Virus record (IMG/VR): IMGVR_UViG_3300045922_000092
Location: 1-25,569 of that record
Length of the DNA: 25,569 nucleotides
Direction: 5' to 3' (one strand)
Source of the DNA: a virus
Shown here: piece after piece, positions 6,726 to 13,168 of the stretch
Layout of the letters: each line of letters begins with the position of its first letter
Position numbering within the stretch: the first letter of the stretch is position 1
The notes under the pieces: generated by a model
What the model saw: only the letters and a program-made list of their open reading frames with translations
What the model was told of the DNA's origin: nothing
Database searches by the model: none
Position numbers and translations under genes: made by a program

Positions 6726-7039
6726 TGGTTATGGCCTTTCCCGTGTTTCTAACCAATCTGGATGCAGCACGGTGCTGCACGGTCGCGCTTGATATGCTTA
6801 AGTCATTGATTTTGCTGCTGCACGGTCTGCTGCACGGTCATGCTGCATCGTGCTGCATGGTCAACATAAGCCGCTGTAATTGCTGCTGCACGGTCTGCTG
6901 CACGGTGCTGCATGGTGCTGCACCGTCAGCTATCCCCCTAAAGGGGGATAACCCCTACCCCTTTGAGGGGCAGGGTTTACCCCCAGGGGGAATGGGGGCG
7001 CGCGTGAACCCGAAAATCAACGAGAGGAGACTGACATGA
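6722..7039 (+). CDS. Doubtful ORF (105 aa) spanning the iteron/inverted-repeat locus
   Basis: A frame from ATG 6722 overlaps the helicase stop by 4 bp (ATGA) and ends at TGA 7037-7039, overlapping the next ATG by 4 bp. This coupling looks gene-like. Against it, the product is cysteine-rich and disordered in type (RCCTV, SCCMV, CCCTVCCTV), and the repeated DNA is read in all three phases, so the repeats are not maintained for their peptide. Most likely it is non-coding origin DNA that happens to remain open. It could also act as a translated spacer that couples the downstream genes. Low confidence as a protein gene. Confidence 0.25.
   Translation: MMVMAFPVFLTNLDAARCCTVALDMLKSLILLLHGLLHGHAASCCMVNISRCNCCCTVCCTVLHGAAPSAIPLKGDNPYPFEGQGLPPGGMGARVNPKINERRLT
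6764..6927 (+). repeat. Cluster of nine 12-bp iterons, putative replication origin
   Basis: Copies of TGCTGCACGGTC and close variants start at 6773, 6816, 6828, 6841, 6851, 6884, 6896, 6906 and 6916. Those at 6773, 6816, 6828 and 6884 are exact over 12 bases and 6896 over 11; the others differ by a few bases. Start spacing is often 10-13 bp, so sites would face one side of the helix. At 6764-6778 one more inverted copy makes the palindrome GCAGCACGGTGCTGC. The array follows directly after the helicase gene, as in lambda-type and plasmid origins. The origin role is inferred. Confidence 0.6.
6931..6950. repeat. Perfect 20-bp palindrome
   Basis: TATCCCCCT, AA, AGGGGGATA: a 9-bp stem with a 2-base centre. 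It lies immediately after the last iteron, has no T-tract and is therefore more likely a protein-binding site or cruciform than a terminator. Confidence 0.7.
6953..6975. repeat. Imperfect GC-rich inverted repeat
   Basis: CCCT-A-CCCCT, loop TTG, AGGGG-C-AGGG: nine base pairs with one internal A/C mismatch. It is the second of three G/C-run hairpins next to the iterons. Confidence 0.55.
6980..6990. repeat. Short inverted repeat CCCCCAGGGGG
   Basis: Five C, one A, five G. Third G/C-run symmetry element in 60 bp, close to the end of the putative origin region. Confidence 0.5.
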
Positions 7040-7179
7040 AGCGACACCCGAACCACCTCGAAGGCTATTGCGACGGCATGGCCCAAAAACCCCCCCAGCA
7101 CAGGCCAAACGACCAGCCATACCAAGAGGGCTACCTCATGGGACAGGATGACCGCAGCCGCCTGGACGGCAAGGAATGA
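7036..7179 (+). CDS. Small hypothetical protein (47 aa), weakly Rmf/CrpP-like
   Basis: Starts MKRHPNHLEGYCDGMAQKPP and ends with a YQEGYLMGQDDRSRLDG segment. The two GY-x-x-G turns separated by a Pro-rich stretch faintly recall the small Rmf/CrpP group of ribosome-associated proteins, which have a GY..G ... W..G pattern. This similarity is weak and only by eye. The ATG at 7036 has a strong GAGAGGAGA site 6 bp upstream. The stop is 6 bp before the next gene. Confidence 0.6.
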   Translation: MKRHPNHLEGYCDGMAQKPPQHRPNDQPYQEGYLMGQDDRSRLDGKE

Positions 7180-7185
7180 GTCACA

Positions 7186-7680
7186 GTGGAGTGGTTCATC
7201 GTCCACGCCGTCGCCCAGCAGGCCCGCACAGTAAAGGGTGTGGCAGGCTGTCTCGGCGTCGACAGGCGCAAAGCAAGACGATGGCTCTCGCAAGCAGGCG
7301 TCGACAGGTCCGAATGGCCAACCCAACAAGAGATCGGCGCCCGATACTGGCAGCAATACCGCAAGGCCAGAGGCATCGAAGAGCCGCCCGCCTCAACCAT
7401 CGCAGCCGCCTCATCCATCGGGAGCGTCGCGCGACAATTCGGCTGCGGAAGGAAGCTCGTGGCAAGGCTGATGATGACGACCAGAACACCCAAACCCAAG
7501 CCAGACCCGCGCCTCAAAAGCGCCTTGAAATACCTCAGAGCAGCGGAAATGGTCGTCATCGACATGGGACCAGACTATGCCTGCCTCTACGAGGGCAGGC
7601 GCTACGTGCTAGGCCCTATCAGAATGACCATTGACGAGCTGCTGACCCGAGCGCAGCGAAACGGATGGAAAGGAGACTGA
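7186..7680 (+). CDS. Putative double helix-turn-helix DNA-binding protein (164 aa)
   Basis: Two helix-turn-helix-like segments are visible: residues about 16-39 (VKGVAGCLGVDRRKARRWLS, recognition helix DRRKARRWL) and 77-96 (IGSVARQFGCGRKLVARLM). A basic Pro/Lys linker (residues 98-110) leads to a C-terminal mixed domain with VVIDMGPDYACLYEGRRYVL. The start is GTG at 7186 with AAGGAA about 9 bp upstream. It is the last gene before the terminase genes, the position of many late-gene activators, and the first sizeable DNA-binding gene after the iterons. Either late regulator or origin-binding protein would fit; neither is shown. Confidence 0.6.
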   Translation: MEWFIVHAVAQQARTVKGVAGCLGVDRRKARRWLSQAGVDRSEWPTQQEIGARYWQQYRKARGIEEPPASTIAAASSIGSVARQFGCGRKLVARLMMTTRTPKPKPDPRLKSALKYLRAAEMVVIDMGPDYACLYEGRRYVLGPIRMTIDELLTRAQRNGWKGD

Positions 7681-7681
7681 C

Positions 7682-8131
7682 ATGCCAGGCACCCGCTTTA
7701 CCGACGCCGAGCGCAAGGATGCTACCGCCTACATCCTCGCCAAGCTCGCCACAGGCCAGAGCATCGAGAGAACACTCAAGGGCGAGCGCGACCCAGAAGC
7801 GCCGCGCCTGCCTCACATTTCAGTGTGGTGGCTGTGGGTGGCGAACGACACCAAGCTTTGCGACGACCTTGCGCGCGCGCGCGAACACGGGATCGAGGCG
7901 CATTTGGACGCTTGTATTGACATCGCCGACAACGCTGAGGAGGATCCCGCGCGCAGCCGTGTTCGCATCGACACCCGGATTAAGATGGCGCAGATGATGA
8001 AACCGAAAAAATATGGCGCGAAGCTGGACCTGACGAGCGGCGGCCAGAGCATCCCCGCCATGATGGAGGAGGCTCGCGCCCGCGCTGGGCTGCTGCCTCC
8101 GACTGACAAGCTGCCAGCCCCAGAAGAATGA
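7682..8131 (+). CDS. terS: Terminase small subunit
   Basis: A 149-aa protein that recognises phage DNA and recruits the large terminase. Residues about 7-65 form a helical DNA-binding region with a WWLWVANDTKLCDDLARARE helix. The C-terminal signature VRIDTRIKMAQMMKPKKYG followed by AKLDL (residues 94-116) is characteristic of Sf6-type small terminases. The ATG at 7682 lies behind AAAGGAGA. The gene is separated from the large subunit by three small genes, which is unusual because the two subunits are normally adjacent. Confidence 0.8.
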   Translation: MPGTRFTDAERKDATAYILAKLATGQSIERTLKGERDPEAPRLPHISVWWLWVANDTKLCDDLARAREHGIEAHLDACIDIADNAEEDPARSRVRIDTRIKMAQMMKPKKYGAKLDLTSGGQSIPAMMEEARARAGLLPPTDKLPAPEE

Positions 8132-8283
8132 CCCTGGTGCTGCTGGCCCGCATTGATGCGGCGGAGACGCTGACCGAGCGCGCGCTGGCGATGCATTTTC
8201 TGCTTGCCATGGCGGAAAACCTTACTTATAAGGCGTCATCAGCAACGGGGCAGCGCCCCACCGAAAGGGAGAAGAAAAAATGA
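8128..8283 (+). CDS. Small hypothetical protein (51 aa)
   Basis: The ATG at 8128 overlaps the small terminase stop by 4 bp (ATGA), and the TGA at 8281-8283 overlaps the next ATG by 4 bp. The product starts MTLVLLARIDAAETLTERAL; one amphipathic helix is followed by a basic Lys-rich end (REKKK). The purine run coding for that end is also the ribosome site for the following repeat-protein gene. No family seen. Perfect coupling on both sides supports a real gene. Confidence 0.55.
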   Translation: MTLVLLARIDAAETLTERALAMHFLLAMAENLTYKASSATGQRPTEREKKK

Positions 8284-9179
8284 ACATCAAAATCGCCGAG
8301 ATTAACGCGGTGGGCATGGCCGCCCTCACCGATTGGGTGCGGGATCGCGGCAACGGCGACCCGGTATTTGCCCAAGCCGCCGCTGCGGCCTTGGCTGCCC
8401 GGTTCGACGGCAGTGATGTCGATGCGGTCGGTTTTGCGGCCATCGAACTGGGCCGCTACCAGACCAAGAGCGGCCACCCAGAGATTTTCAACTTTGAGCA
8501 CGGTCAGCTCGACATTGTCGAGCTCGACGAGGACGGCGACGAAATCTCTAGGGCAGTATGGGGGGTTAGCACACAAAACGAGGCTCAGCTGTGGGCGGCC
8601 TATGAGGCCGCAATGAACCAAGCTTGTCAGGCATACGACGCCGCAAAAGGCCAGGCACAGGCGGCCTATGAGGCCGAGAGAACCAAGGCGTATGCGGCAT
8701 ACGACGCCGCAAGGGGCCGGGCACAGGCGGCATACGACGCCGAAAGGGACCAGGCCTGGGCGGCCTATACGTCCGAGAGGGACCAGGCGTGGGCGGCCTG
8801 TGAGGAAGAGATAAATCGGGCTCGCGCGGCCCACCTGGACGGCATCCGCGCAGAAATGGCCTATGGGGCCGAAAAGCGCCCGAAAGGCGAATTGTATGCG
8901 GCTTACCAAGACGCATTTGTCCGGGCTTTGGCGGCTTATAGAGCCGTGGAGCGTCCGGCGTATGCGGCCTTTGAGGCCGCAAGGGATACAGCGGCTGCGG
9001 CCGCTCAGTCCCAGATAGATCAGGCAGAACAGGTCTATGAGGCCGCAACCAACAAAGCTTGGGCGGCCTATGAGGCCGCAATGAACCAAGCTTGTCAGGC
9101 ATACGACGACCTGACAAGCCCGGCCTGGGCGGCCTATGAGGCCGAGAGGGACCAGGCGTTGGCGGCCGACGAGGACTAA
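8280..9179 (+). CDS. Hendecad (11-residue) repeat helical protein, unknown function (299 aa)
   Basis: Residues 1-100 form a unique, acidic alpha/beta-like domain (MNIKIAEINAVGMAALTDWV onward). From residue 103 to the end there are about 18 units of an 11-residue motif, roughly x-A-x-A-A-Y-E-A-x-x-x, for example QAWAAYTSERD, KAYAAYDAARG and PAYAAFEAARD, with a single 3-residue insertion near residue 200. Hendecad repeats form long, nearly straight amphipathic helices or right-handed coiled coils, as in LEA-type and some surface proteins. Small Ala and aromatic Tyr at fixed places suggest a helix bundle. It lies between the terminase genes, coupled on both sides. Not recognised as any known phage protein. 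Confidence 0.75.
   Translation: MNIKIAEINAVGMAALTDWVRDRGNGDPVFAQAAAAALAARFDGSDVDAVGFAAIELGRYQTKSGHPEIFNFEHGQLDIVELDEDGDEISRAVWGVSTQNEAQLWAAYEAAMNQACQAYDAAKGQAQAAYEAERTKAYAAYDAARGRAQAAYDAERDQAWAAYTSERDQAWAACEEEINRARAAHLDGIRAEMAYGAEKRPKGELYAAYQDAFVRALAAYRAVERPAYAAFEAARDTAAAAAQSQIDQAEQVYEAATNKAWAAYEAAMNQACQAYDDLTSPAWAAYEAERDQALAADED
8586..9176 (+). repeat. Array of 33-bp degenerate coding repeats, with a 49-bp exact duplication
   Basis: The hendecad units are encoded by about 18 tandem 33-bp repeats, many sharing GCGGCCTATGAGGCCG. The stretch 8592-8640 is repeated exactly at 9060-9108, which points to a recent duplication or recombination between repeats within the gene. Confidence 0.7.
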
Positions 9180-9385
9180 TGACCCCCACCGAAATAAAAG
9201 CCGCCCGCCTCTCTCTCGGGATGAGCCAAAGACAACTTGGTGAGGCGCTGCGGCTGTCTCCCGACGAGGGCCGCACAGTCCGAAACTGGGAAAGCGGGAG
9301 GACAAAAATCAGTGGCCCCGCCTCGCTCGCCCTTGAGGCTCTGCTTTCCGGCTGGCGGCCTTCAGCAGCCGCCCCAGAAGAATGA
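9179..9385 (+). CDS. XRE-family helix-turn-helix regulator (68 aa)
   Basis: Nearly the whole protein is one XRE/Cro-C1 domain: TEIKAARLSLGMSQRQLGEA gives helices 1-2, and SPDEGRTVRNWESGRTKISG the recognition helix and turn, with the classic N/W-E-x-G-R ending. There is no second domain. Its ATG at 9179 overlaps the repeat-protein stop (TAATG), and its stop overlaps the large terminase start (ATGA). A regulator embedded between terminase genes suggests timing or autoregulation of packaging genes, or an antitoxin-like role, but no toxin partner is obvious. Confidence 0.8.
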   Translation: MTPTEIKAARLSLGMSQRQLGEALRLSPDEGRTVRNWESGRTKISGPASLALEALLSGWRPSAAAPEE

Positions 9386-10890
9386 CCACAGCCGCCAGCC
9401 TCGCCGCCGACATGGTGCGGATGCAGTACGACCCGCTCGCACACGCCCGCTACGCCTATCCGTGGGGGACGGCTGGCACCATTCTGGAGCGTGAGCGCCT
9501 GCGAGCCTGGCAGGAGGAGGAGCTGGCCGCAATCGGTCAGCACCTGCGCGACCCGCTGACCCGCCACCAGCCCTATCGCTCACTGACCGCCTCGGGTCAC
9601 GGCATCGGCAAGTCGGCGCTGGTCTCCATGATCGTGAACTGGGCTCTCGACACGCTCGTCGACACCCGCGTGGTCGTGACGGCGAATACCGAGGCGCAGA
9701 TTAGGGGTAAAACATGGCCCGAGGTGGTCAAGTGGCGCCAGCTCGCCATCACGCGCGACTGGTGGCAGTCGACCGCGACCGCAATCTTCTCGCGCGAGGA
9801 GTCCCACCAGAAGTCATGGCGCGCGGATGCCGTCACCTGGTCTAAGAACAATACCGAGGCTTTTGCAGGGCTGCACAACAAGGGCCGGCGCATCCTGCTG
9901 ATCTTCGACGAGGCGTCTGGCATTGACGACAAGGTCTGGGAGGTCGCGCAAGGCGCGCTCACCGACGAGGACACCGAAATTCTCTGGATAGGATTCGGCA
10001 ACCCCACCAAGAACACCGGGCGCTTCCGTGAGGGCTTCGGGCGGCTGCGGCACCTGTGGCGCCATCGGCATATCGACAGCCGCACGGTCGAGGGCACCAA
10101 CACCGCATACCTGCAAGAGATCGTCGACACCTACGGCGAGGACAGCGACATCGCCCGTGTCCGTGTCCGGGGCCAGTTTCCCCGCGCATCAGCCATGCAG
10201 TTCATCAGCGCCGAGACCGTCGCTTTGGCCCGCAAGCGGCCTGTGCCTTCGGATGTGTCCTCACCGCTCATCTACGGCGTCGACACCGCCCGCTACGGTG
10301 ACGACAAGTCCGTCCTGGCCAAGCGCCGAGGCCGCGATGCTCGGTCCTATCCATGGCGGCGCTGGACGGCGGCTGACACCTTCGAGCACGGCGGCAGCCT
10401 GCGCATCGTGGGCGACATCAACCGCGACGCGCTCATTGAGCGACCTGTGGCGATTTTCGTCGATGCCGGCGGGCCAAACGCGGGCGCGGTGATCGACGGC
10501 CTGAGGGCGCTGGGCCACCGCAACGTGTTCGAGGTCAGCTTCGGTGCCAAGGGCGGCGAGGCCATCTGGCAGGGGGAGCACCGCGTCAAGACCTGGAACA
10601 AGCGGGCGACCATGTGGACGGACATGCGATCGTGGCTCACCGGCGGCTGCATCCCGGACAGCGACGACCTGGAGGCCGATCTCGTCGGCGTCGAATATGG
10701 CTATGCCGGCGACCAGATGTCGCTGATGCTCGAAAAAAAGGAGCACATGAAAGAGCGCGGCTTAGCTTCACCCGACGATGGAGACGCGCTCGCCCTCACT
10801 TTCGCGGAGCCCGTCATGCCAGTCGACATTCACCGAGCTCTCGGCATCCCTCAGCCTCGTGACTACGACCCCTTGGAGCAGTTGAGGTAG
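9382..10890 (+). CDS. terL: Terminase large subunit (packaging ATPase/nuclease)
   Basis: A 502-aa packaging motor. The ATPase half has a Walker A SGHGIGKS at residues 71-78, Walker B ILLIFDEA at 171-178 and the coupling motif FGNPTKN at 205-211. The RNase H-like nuclease half shows the acidic triad in YGVDTARYGDD (D301), AIFVDAGG (D361) and ASPDDGDALAL (D466/D468). The length is typical for phage large terminases. It cuts concatemers and drives DNA into the procapsid through the portal. The start ATG overlaps the XRE gene stop by 4 bp. The gene is followed directly by a promoter-like element, so capsid genes may also be transcribed independently. Confidence 0.92.
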   Translation: MTTAASLAADMVRMQYDPLAHARYAYPWGTAGTILERERLRAWQEEELAAIGQHLRDPLTRHQPYRSLTASGHGIGKSALVSMIVNWALDTLVDTRVVVTANTEAQIRGKTWPEVVKWRQLAITRDWWQSTATAIFSREESHQKSWRADAVTWSKNNTEAFAGLHNKGRRILLIFDEASGIDDKVWEVAQGALTDEDTEILWIGFGNPTKNTGRFREGFGRLRHLWRHRHIDSRTVEGTNTAYLQEIVDTYGEDSDIARVRVRGQFPRASAMQFISAETVALARKRPVPSDVSSPLIYGVDTARYGDDKSVLAKRRGRDARSYPWRRWTAADTFEHGGSLRIVGDINRDALIERPVAIFVDAGGPNAGAVIDGLRALGHRNVFEVSFGAKGGEAIWQGEHRVKTWNKRATMWTDMRSWLTGGCIPDSDDLEADLVGVEYGYAGDQMSLMLEKKEHMKERGLASPDDGDALALTFAEPVMPVDIHRALGIPQPRDYDPLEQLR

Positions 10891-10897
10891 CGCCATC

Positions 10898-10936
10898 CGC
10901 GCTAAAATAGACCCCTGAACGTCCCACCGTGGGCAG
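10898..10936 (+). promoter_or_regulatory. Promoter-like element, copy 1 (capsid block)
   Basis: CGCGCTAAAATA followed, with fixed spacing, by GTCCCACCGTGGGCAG. The same two blocks, 18 bp from TARAAT to GTCCC, recur at 15617-15655. TAAAAT (10903-10908) is a good -10 box, and the CCCAC-C-GTGGG hairpin (10923-10933) would lie at the 5' end of the transcript, just before AGGAGGT and the ATG at 10949. There is no conserved -35 box. Confidence 0.6.
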
Positions 10937-10948
10937 CAGGAGGTCTTA

Positions 10949-11158
10949 ATGTGCTCAAGCCCAAAAATCCCCGGCATCCCCGAAAGGCAGACTGCAAAAT
11001 CACCTGACAGCGCTGACGCGATGTCGAGAGGTGACGAGCGCATCAGGCGACGCATGGCAATGGCCGCAATGCTCACGCGCGGGGCCGGCGGATTCGGTTC
11101 TCCGCCTCGGGTGACGACGCCAGGCATGACGCCGCCCAAGATGACGATGGGCGCCTGA
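10949..11158 (+). CDS. Small hypothetical protein upstream of portal (69 aa)
   Basis: Starts MCSSPKIPGIPERQTAKSPD, with a basic middle (RIRRRMAMAAMLTRGAGGFG) and a Pro/Met-rich tail. The ATG is preceded by AGGAGGT, the best ribosome site in the region. Small Cys-Ser-Pro-starting proteins of this kind are common next to portal genes in related podoviruses, and may be a virion or head-tail component, but no function is established from sequence. It is the first gene after promoter-like element copy 1. Confidence 0.65.
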   Translation: MCSSPKIPGIPERQTAKSPDSADAMSRGDERIRRRMAMAAMLTRGAGGFGSPPRVTTPGMTPPKMTMGA

Positions 11159-11162
11159 CGCC

Positions 11163-12821
11163 GTGCCCGCCTCGCCCTCAGAGCTGCGCAAGCACGTCGA
11201 TTTCAGGCTTGCCTGTCTGAAGACCGAGCGCGCCAGCTATGAACCGCACTGGGCGGACATCAGCAAGCTCATGAAGCCGAGGACGAGCCGCTTCCTGCTC
11301 GGCGCGCGGGACATGGCGCGCAACCGGGGGGGCAAGCGCAACGACAAGGTGCACGACAGCCACGCTATCCAAGCCGCCAAGATCACGCAGAACGGCATGG
11401 CCTCGGGCTTGCTGTCTGCATCGAGACCGTGGTTCCAGCTGGAGCCCGAGGACATCGGCATGGTCGAGTGGGGGCCGGTCAAGCACTGGATCGATGATTT
11501 CGAGCGCCGGATGTATGATTTCCTCTCCGGCACGAACATCTACGAAGCCGCGAAGTCGTGCCTGGGCGAGTTGGCGCTTTTCGGCACCACCGCCTGTCTG
11601 CTGCTGGCCAGCAACCGCATGGGGATGACGGCCCACGCGCTCACGGTCGGTGAATACTGGCTCGGGCTCGACGACGACGGGCAGGTCGATACGCTCTACC
11701 GTATGGTCGAAATGACCGTGAAGCAGATCGTGGACCGTTTCGGCATAGACGCAGCGTCCGATCACGTCCGCAGCCTCTATCGCTCCAAGCAATACGACCA
11801 GTCAGTCGTGACTATCCACGCGATCGAGCCAAACTGGCAGGCGGAGCCGGGTAAGCTGGACGCGCGCAACAAACCGTGGCTGTCCGTGTGGTTTGAGGAG
11901 GGAGCGCCGCAGGACAGGCTGCTGTCCGTCAGCGGATATTCGCGCAAGCCCTTCTTTGCCGCGCGCTGGGAGACGTTTGGGAACGATGTCTATGGCTCGG
12001 CGCCCGGCATGGATGTTCTGCCCGATGTTCAGCAGCTTATGCTCAACGCAATCAACCGGATGCAGCTACGCGAAATGCTGCGTCGCCCGCCGATGGGCCT
12101 TCCGCCCGCGCTGCAGGTGGCTGGGCAGTTTCCGAACCTCGCTCCCGGCACGATTATTCCCGTTGGCCCACAGGATACCGGCGCTCGCCCGCTGTTCGAG
12201 GTGAGGCCCGAGGCCATGAACGCGCTCCTGCAGGAGGCGACCGAGCTTCGCACGTCGATTGACCGCGGGCTGTTTACAGACCTGTTCATGGCAATCACGC
12301 GCATGGAGGGCGTGCAGCCTCGCAACGTCGAGGAGATCAGCAGCCGCAACGCCGAGAAGATGACCCAGCTCGGCCCGGTCGTCGAGCGCGTGTTCAACGA
12401 AATGCTGAAACCGATCGTTGACCGAACCGGGGACATCATGGCCGACTATGGGCTTGTTCCCCCGCCACCTGAAGATTTGGCCGAAAGTGAGTTGAAGGTA
12501 AAGTTCACCTCCATTCTGGCCGTTCTCCAGCAGCAGATGGGTCTTGGGTCCATTGAGCGCACTCTGTCCTTCATCGGCAACCTGGCCGGCATCTGGCCGC
12601 AGATCGTCGACAAGATCGACGCCGACCAAGCCGTTGACGAATACGCAAAGATGGCCGGCACGCCGGCGGCAGTCGTGCGCACCGACGAGGATGTCGAGGC
12701 CATGCGGGCCGAGCGGCAGCAGATGGACCAGATTGCACAGATGGCCGCCCTGGCGCCCGGCGCCAAGGCAGGCGCTGAGGCCGCCTCGCTTCTGGCCGAC
12801 CTCAGGAGCCGGGCGGCATGA
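11163..12821 (+). CDS. Portal (head-to-tail connecting) protein
   Basis: A 552-aa portal of the T7 gp8/podovirus head-tail connector type. Its dodecameric ring is the DNA entry and exit vertex. Typical features are TERASYEPHWADISKLMKPR near residue 21, KITQNGMASGLLSASRPWFQ at about 73-92, the wing and stem segments with MQLREMLRRPPMGLPPALQV near residue 300, and the helical crown with TELRTSIDRGLFTDLFMAIT near residue 363. The only in-frame start available is GTG at 11163, because a stop lies just upstream in frame; no clear ribosome site is seen, so coupling to the upstream 69-aa gene is likely. The C-terminus is Ala-rich. Confidence 0.88.
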   Translation: MPASPSELRKHVDFRLACLKTERASYEPHWADISKLMKPRTSRFLLGARDMARNRGGKRNDKVHDSHAIQAAKITQNGMASGLLSASRPWFQLEPEDIGMVEWGPVKHWIDDFERRMYDFLSGTNIYEAAKSCLGELALFGTTACLLLASNRMGMTAHALTVGEYWLGLDDDGQVDTLYRMVEMTVKQIVDRFGIDAASDHVRSLYRSKQYDQSVVTIHAIEPNWQAEPGKLDARNKPWLSVWFEEGAPQDRLLSVSGYSRKPFFAARWETFGNDVYGSAPGMDVLPDVQQLMLNAINRMQLREMLRRPPMGLPPALQVAGQFPNLAPGTIIPVGPQDTGARPLFEVRPEAMNALLQEATELRTSIDRGLFTDLFMAITRMEGVQPRNVEEISSRNAEKMTQLGPVVERVFNEMLKPIVDRTGDIMADYGLVPPPPEDLAESELKVKFTSILAVLQQQMGLGSIERTLSFIGNLAGIWPQIVDKIDADQAVDEYAKMAGTPAAVVRTDEDVEAMRAERQQMDQIAQMAALAPGAKAGAEAASLLADLRSRAA

Positions 12822-13168
12822 GCGAAAACAAGACGCTGGTGATGGAAGAGCGCCGGCAAATCCCGGCCGATCTCGCCTGGCTGATAGACAAACCAGCCTT
12901 CCGACGCTGGATGTTGCGTTTGACGCAACGTTCAGGCATATTCGCGTCAACCTTCGGCGCCGACAGCCGCACCACCGAATATCTCGATGGGCGCAGGTCG
13001 CTGGGGTTGGAACTGCTCAACGAATTGGCCGCGATCGAGCCTCAGGCTCTCGTGCGCATCCTTTCAGAGCCGATTTCAACACCCAGGGAGCCGAAGCATG
13101 ATCGACACCGCGACAGAAACCCTTATCCAGACCCCGACGCCGGCGACGACGACAGCGCCAGCGCCTGA
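12818..13168 (+). CDS. Bbp19-like phage protein (116 aa)
   Basis: Residues about 25-92 carry the Bbp19-type pattern: FRRWMLRLTQRSGIFASTF, then RTTEYLDGRRSLGLELLNEL. This family is named after a Bordetella phage BPP-1 gene found between portal and scaffold genes, the same place as here. Its exact role is not known to me; a structural or assembly role is likely. The ATG overlaps the portal stop by 4 bp. The last ~24 residues, rich in His, Asp, Arg and Pro, overlap the start of the scaffold gene in another frame and look non-conserved. Confidence 0.75.
   Translation: MSENKTLVMEERRQIPADLAWLIDKPAFRRWMLRLTQRSGIFASTFGADSRTTEYLDGRRSLGLELLNELAAIEPQALVRILSEPISTPREPKHDRHRDRNPYPDPDAGDDDSASA

Noticed and set aside
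6764-6930. CRISPR array or simple CTG-triplet microsatellite
   Set aside because: Units are only 12 bp, mostly without spacers, and the conserved part (CACGGTC) extends beyond a CTG triplet.
6931-6990. Rho-independent terminators
   Set aside because: None of the three stems is followed by a T-run, and downstream genes are in the same direction and look coupled.
8586-9176. CRISPR-like array
   Set aside because: The 33-bp periodicity has no unique spacers; the units are in-frame coding repeats of a helical protein.
8226-9567. Minus-strand frames of 333-359 codons over the repeat protein
   Set aside because: Their Pro/Arg-rich repetitive products are simply the reverse of the hendecad repeats; the plus strand has coupled starts and stops.
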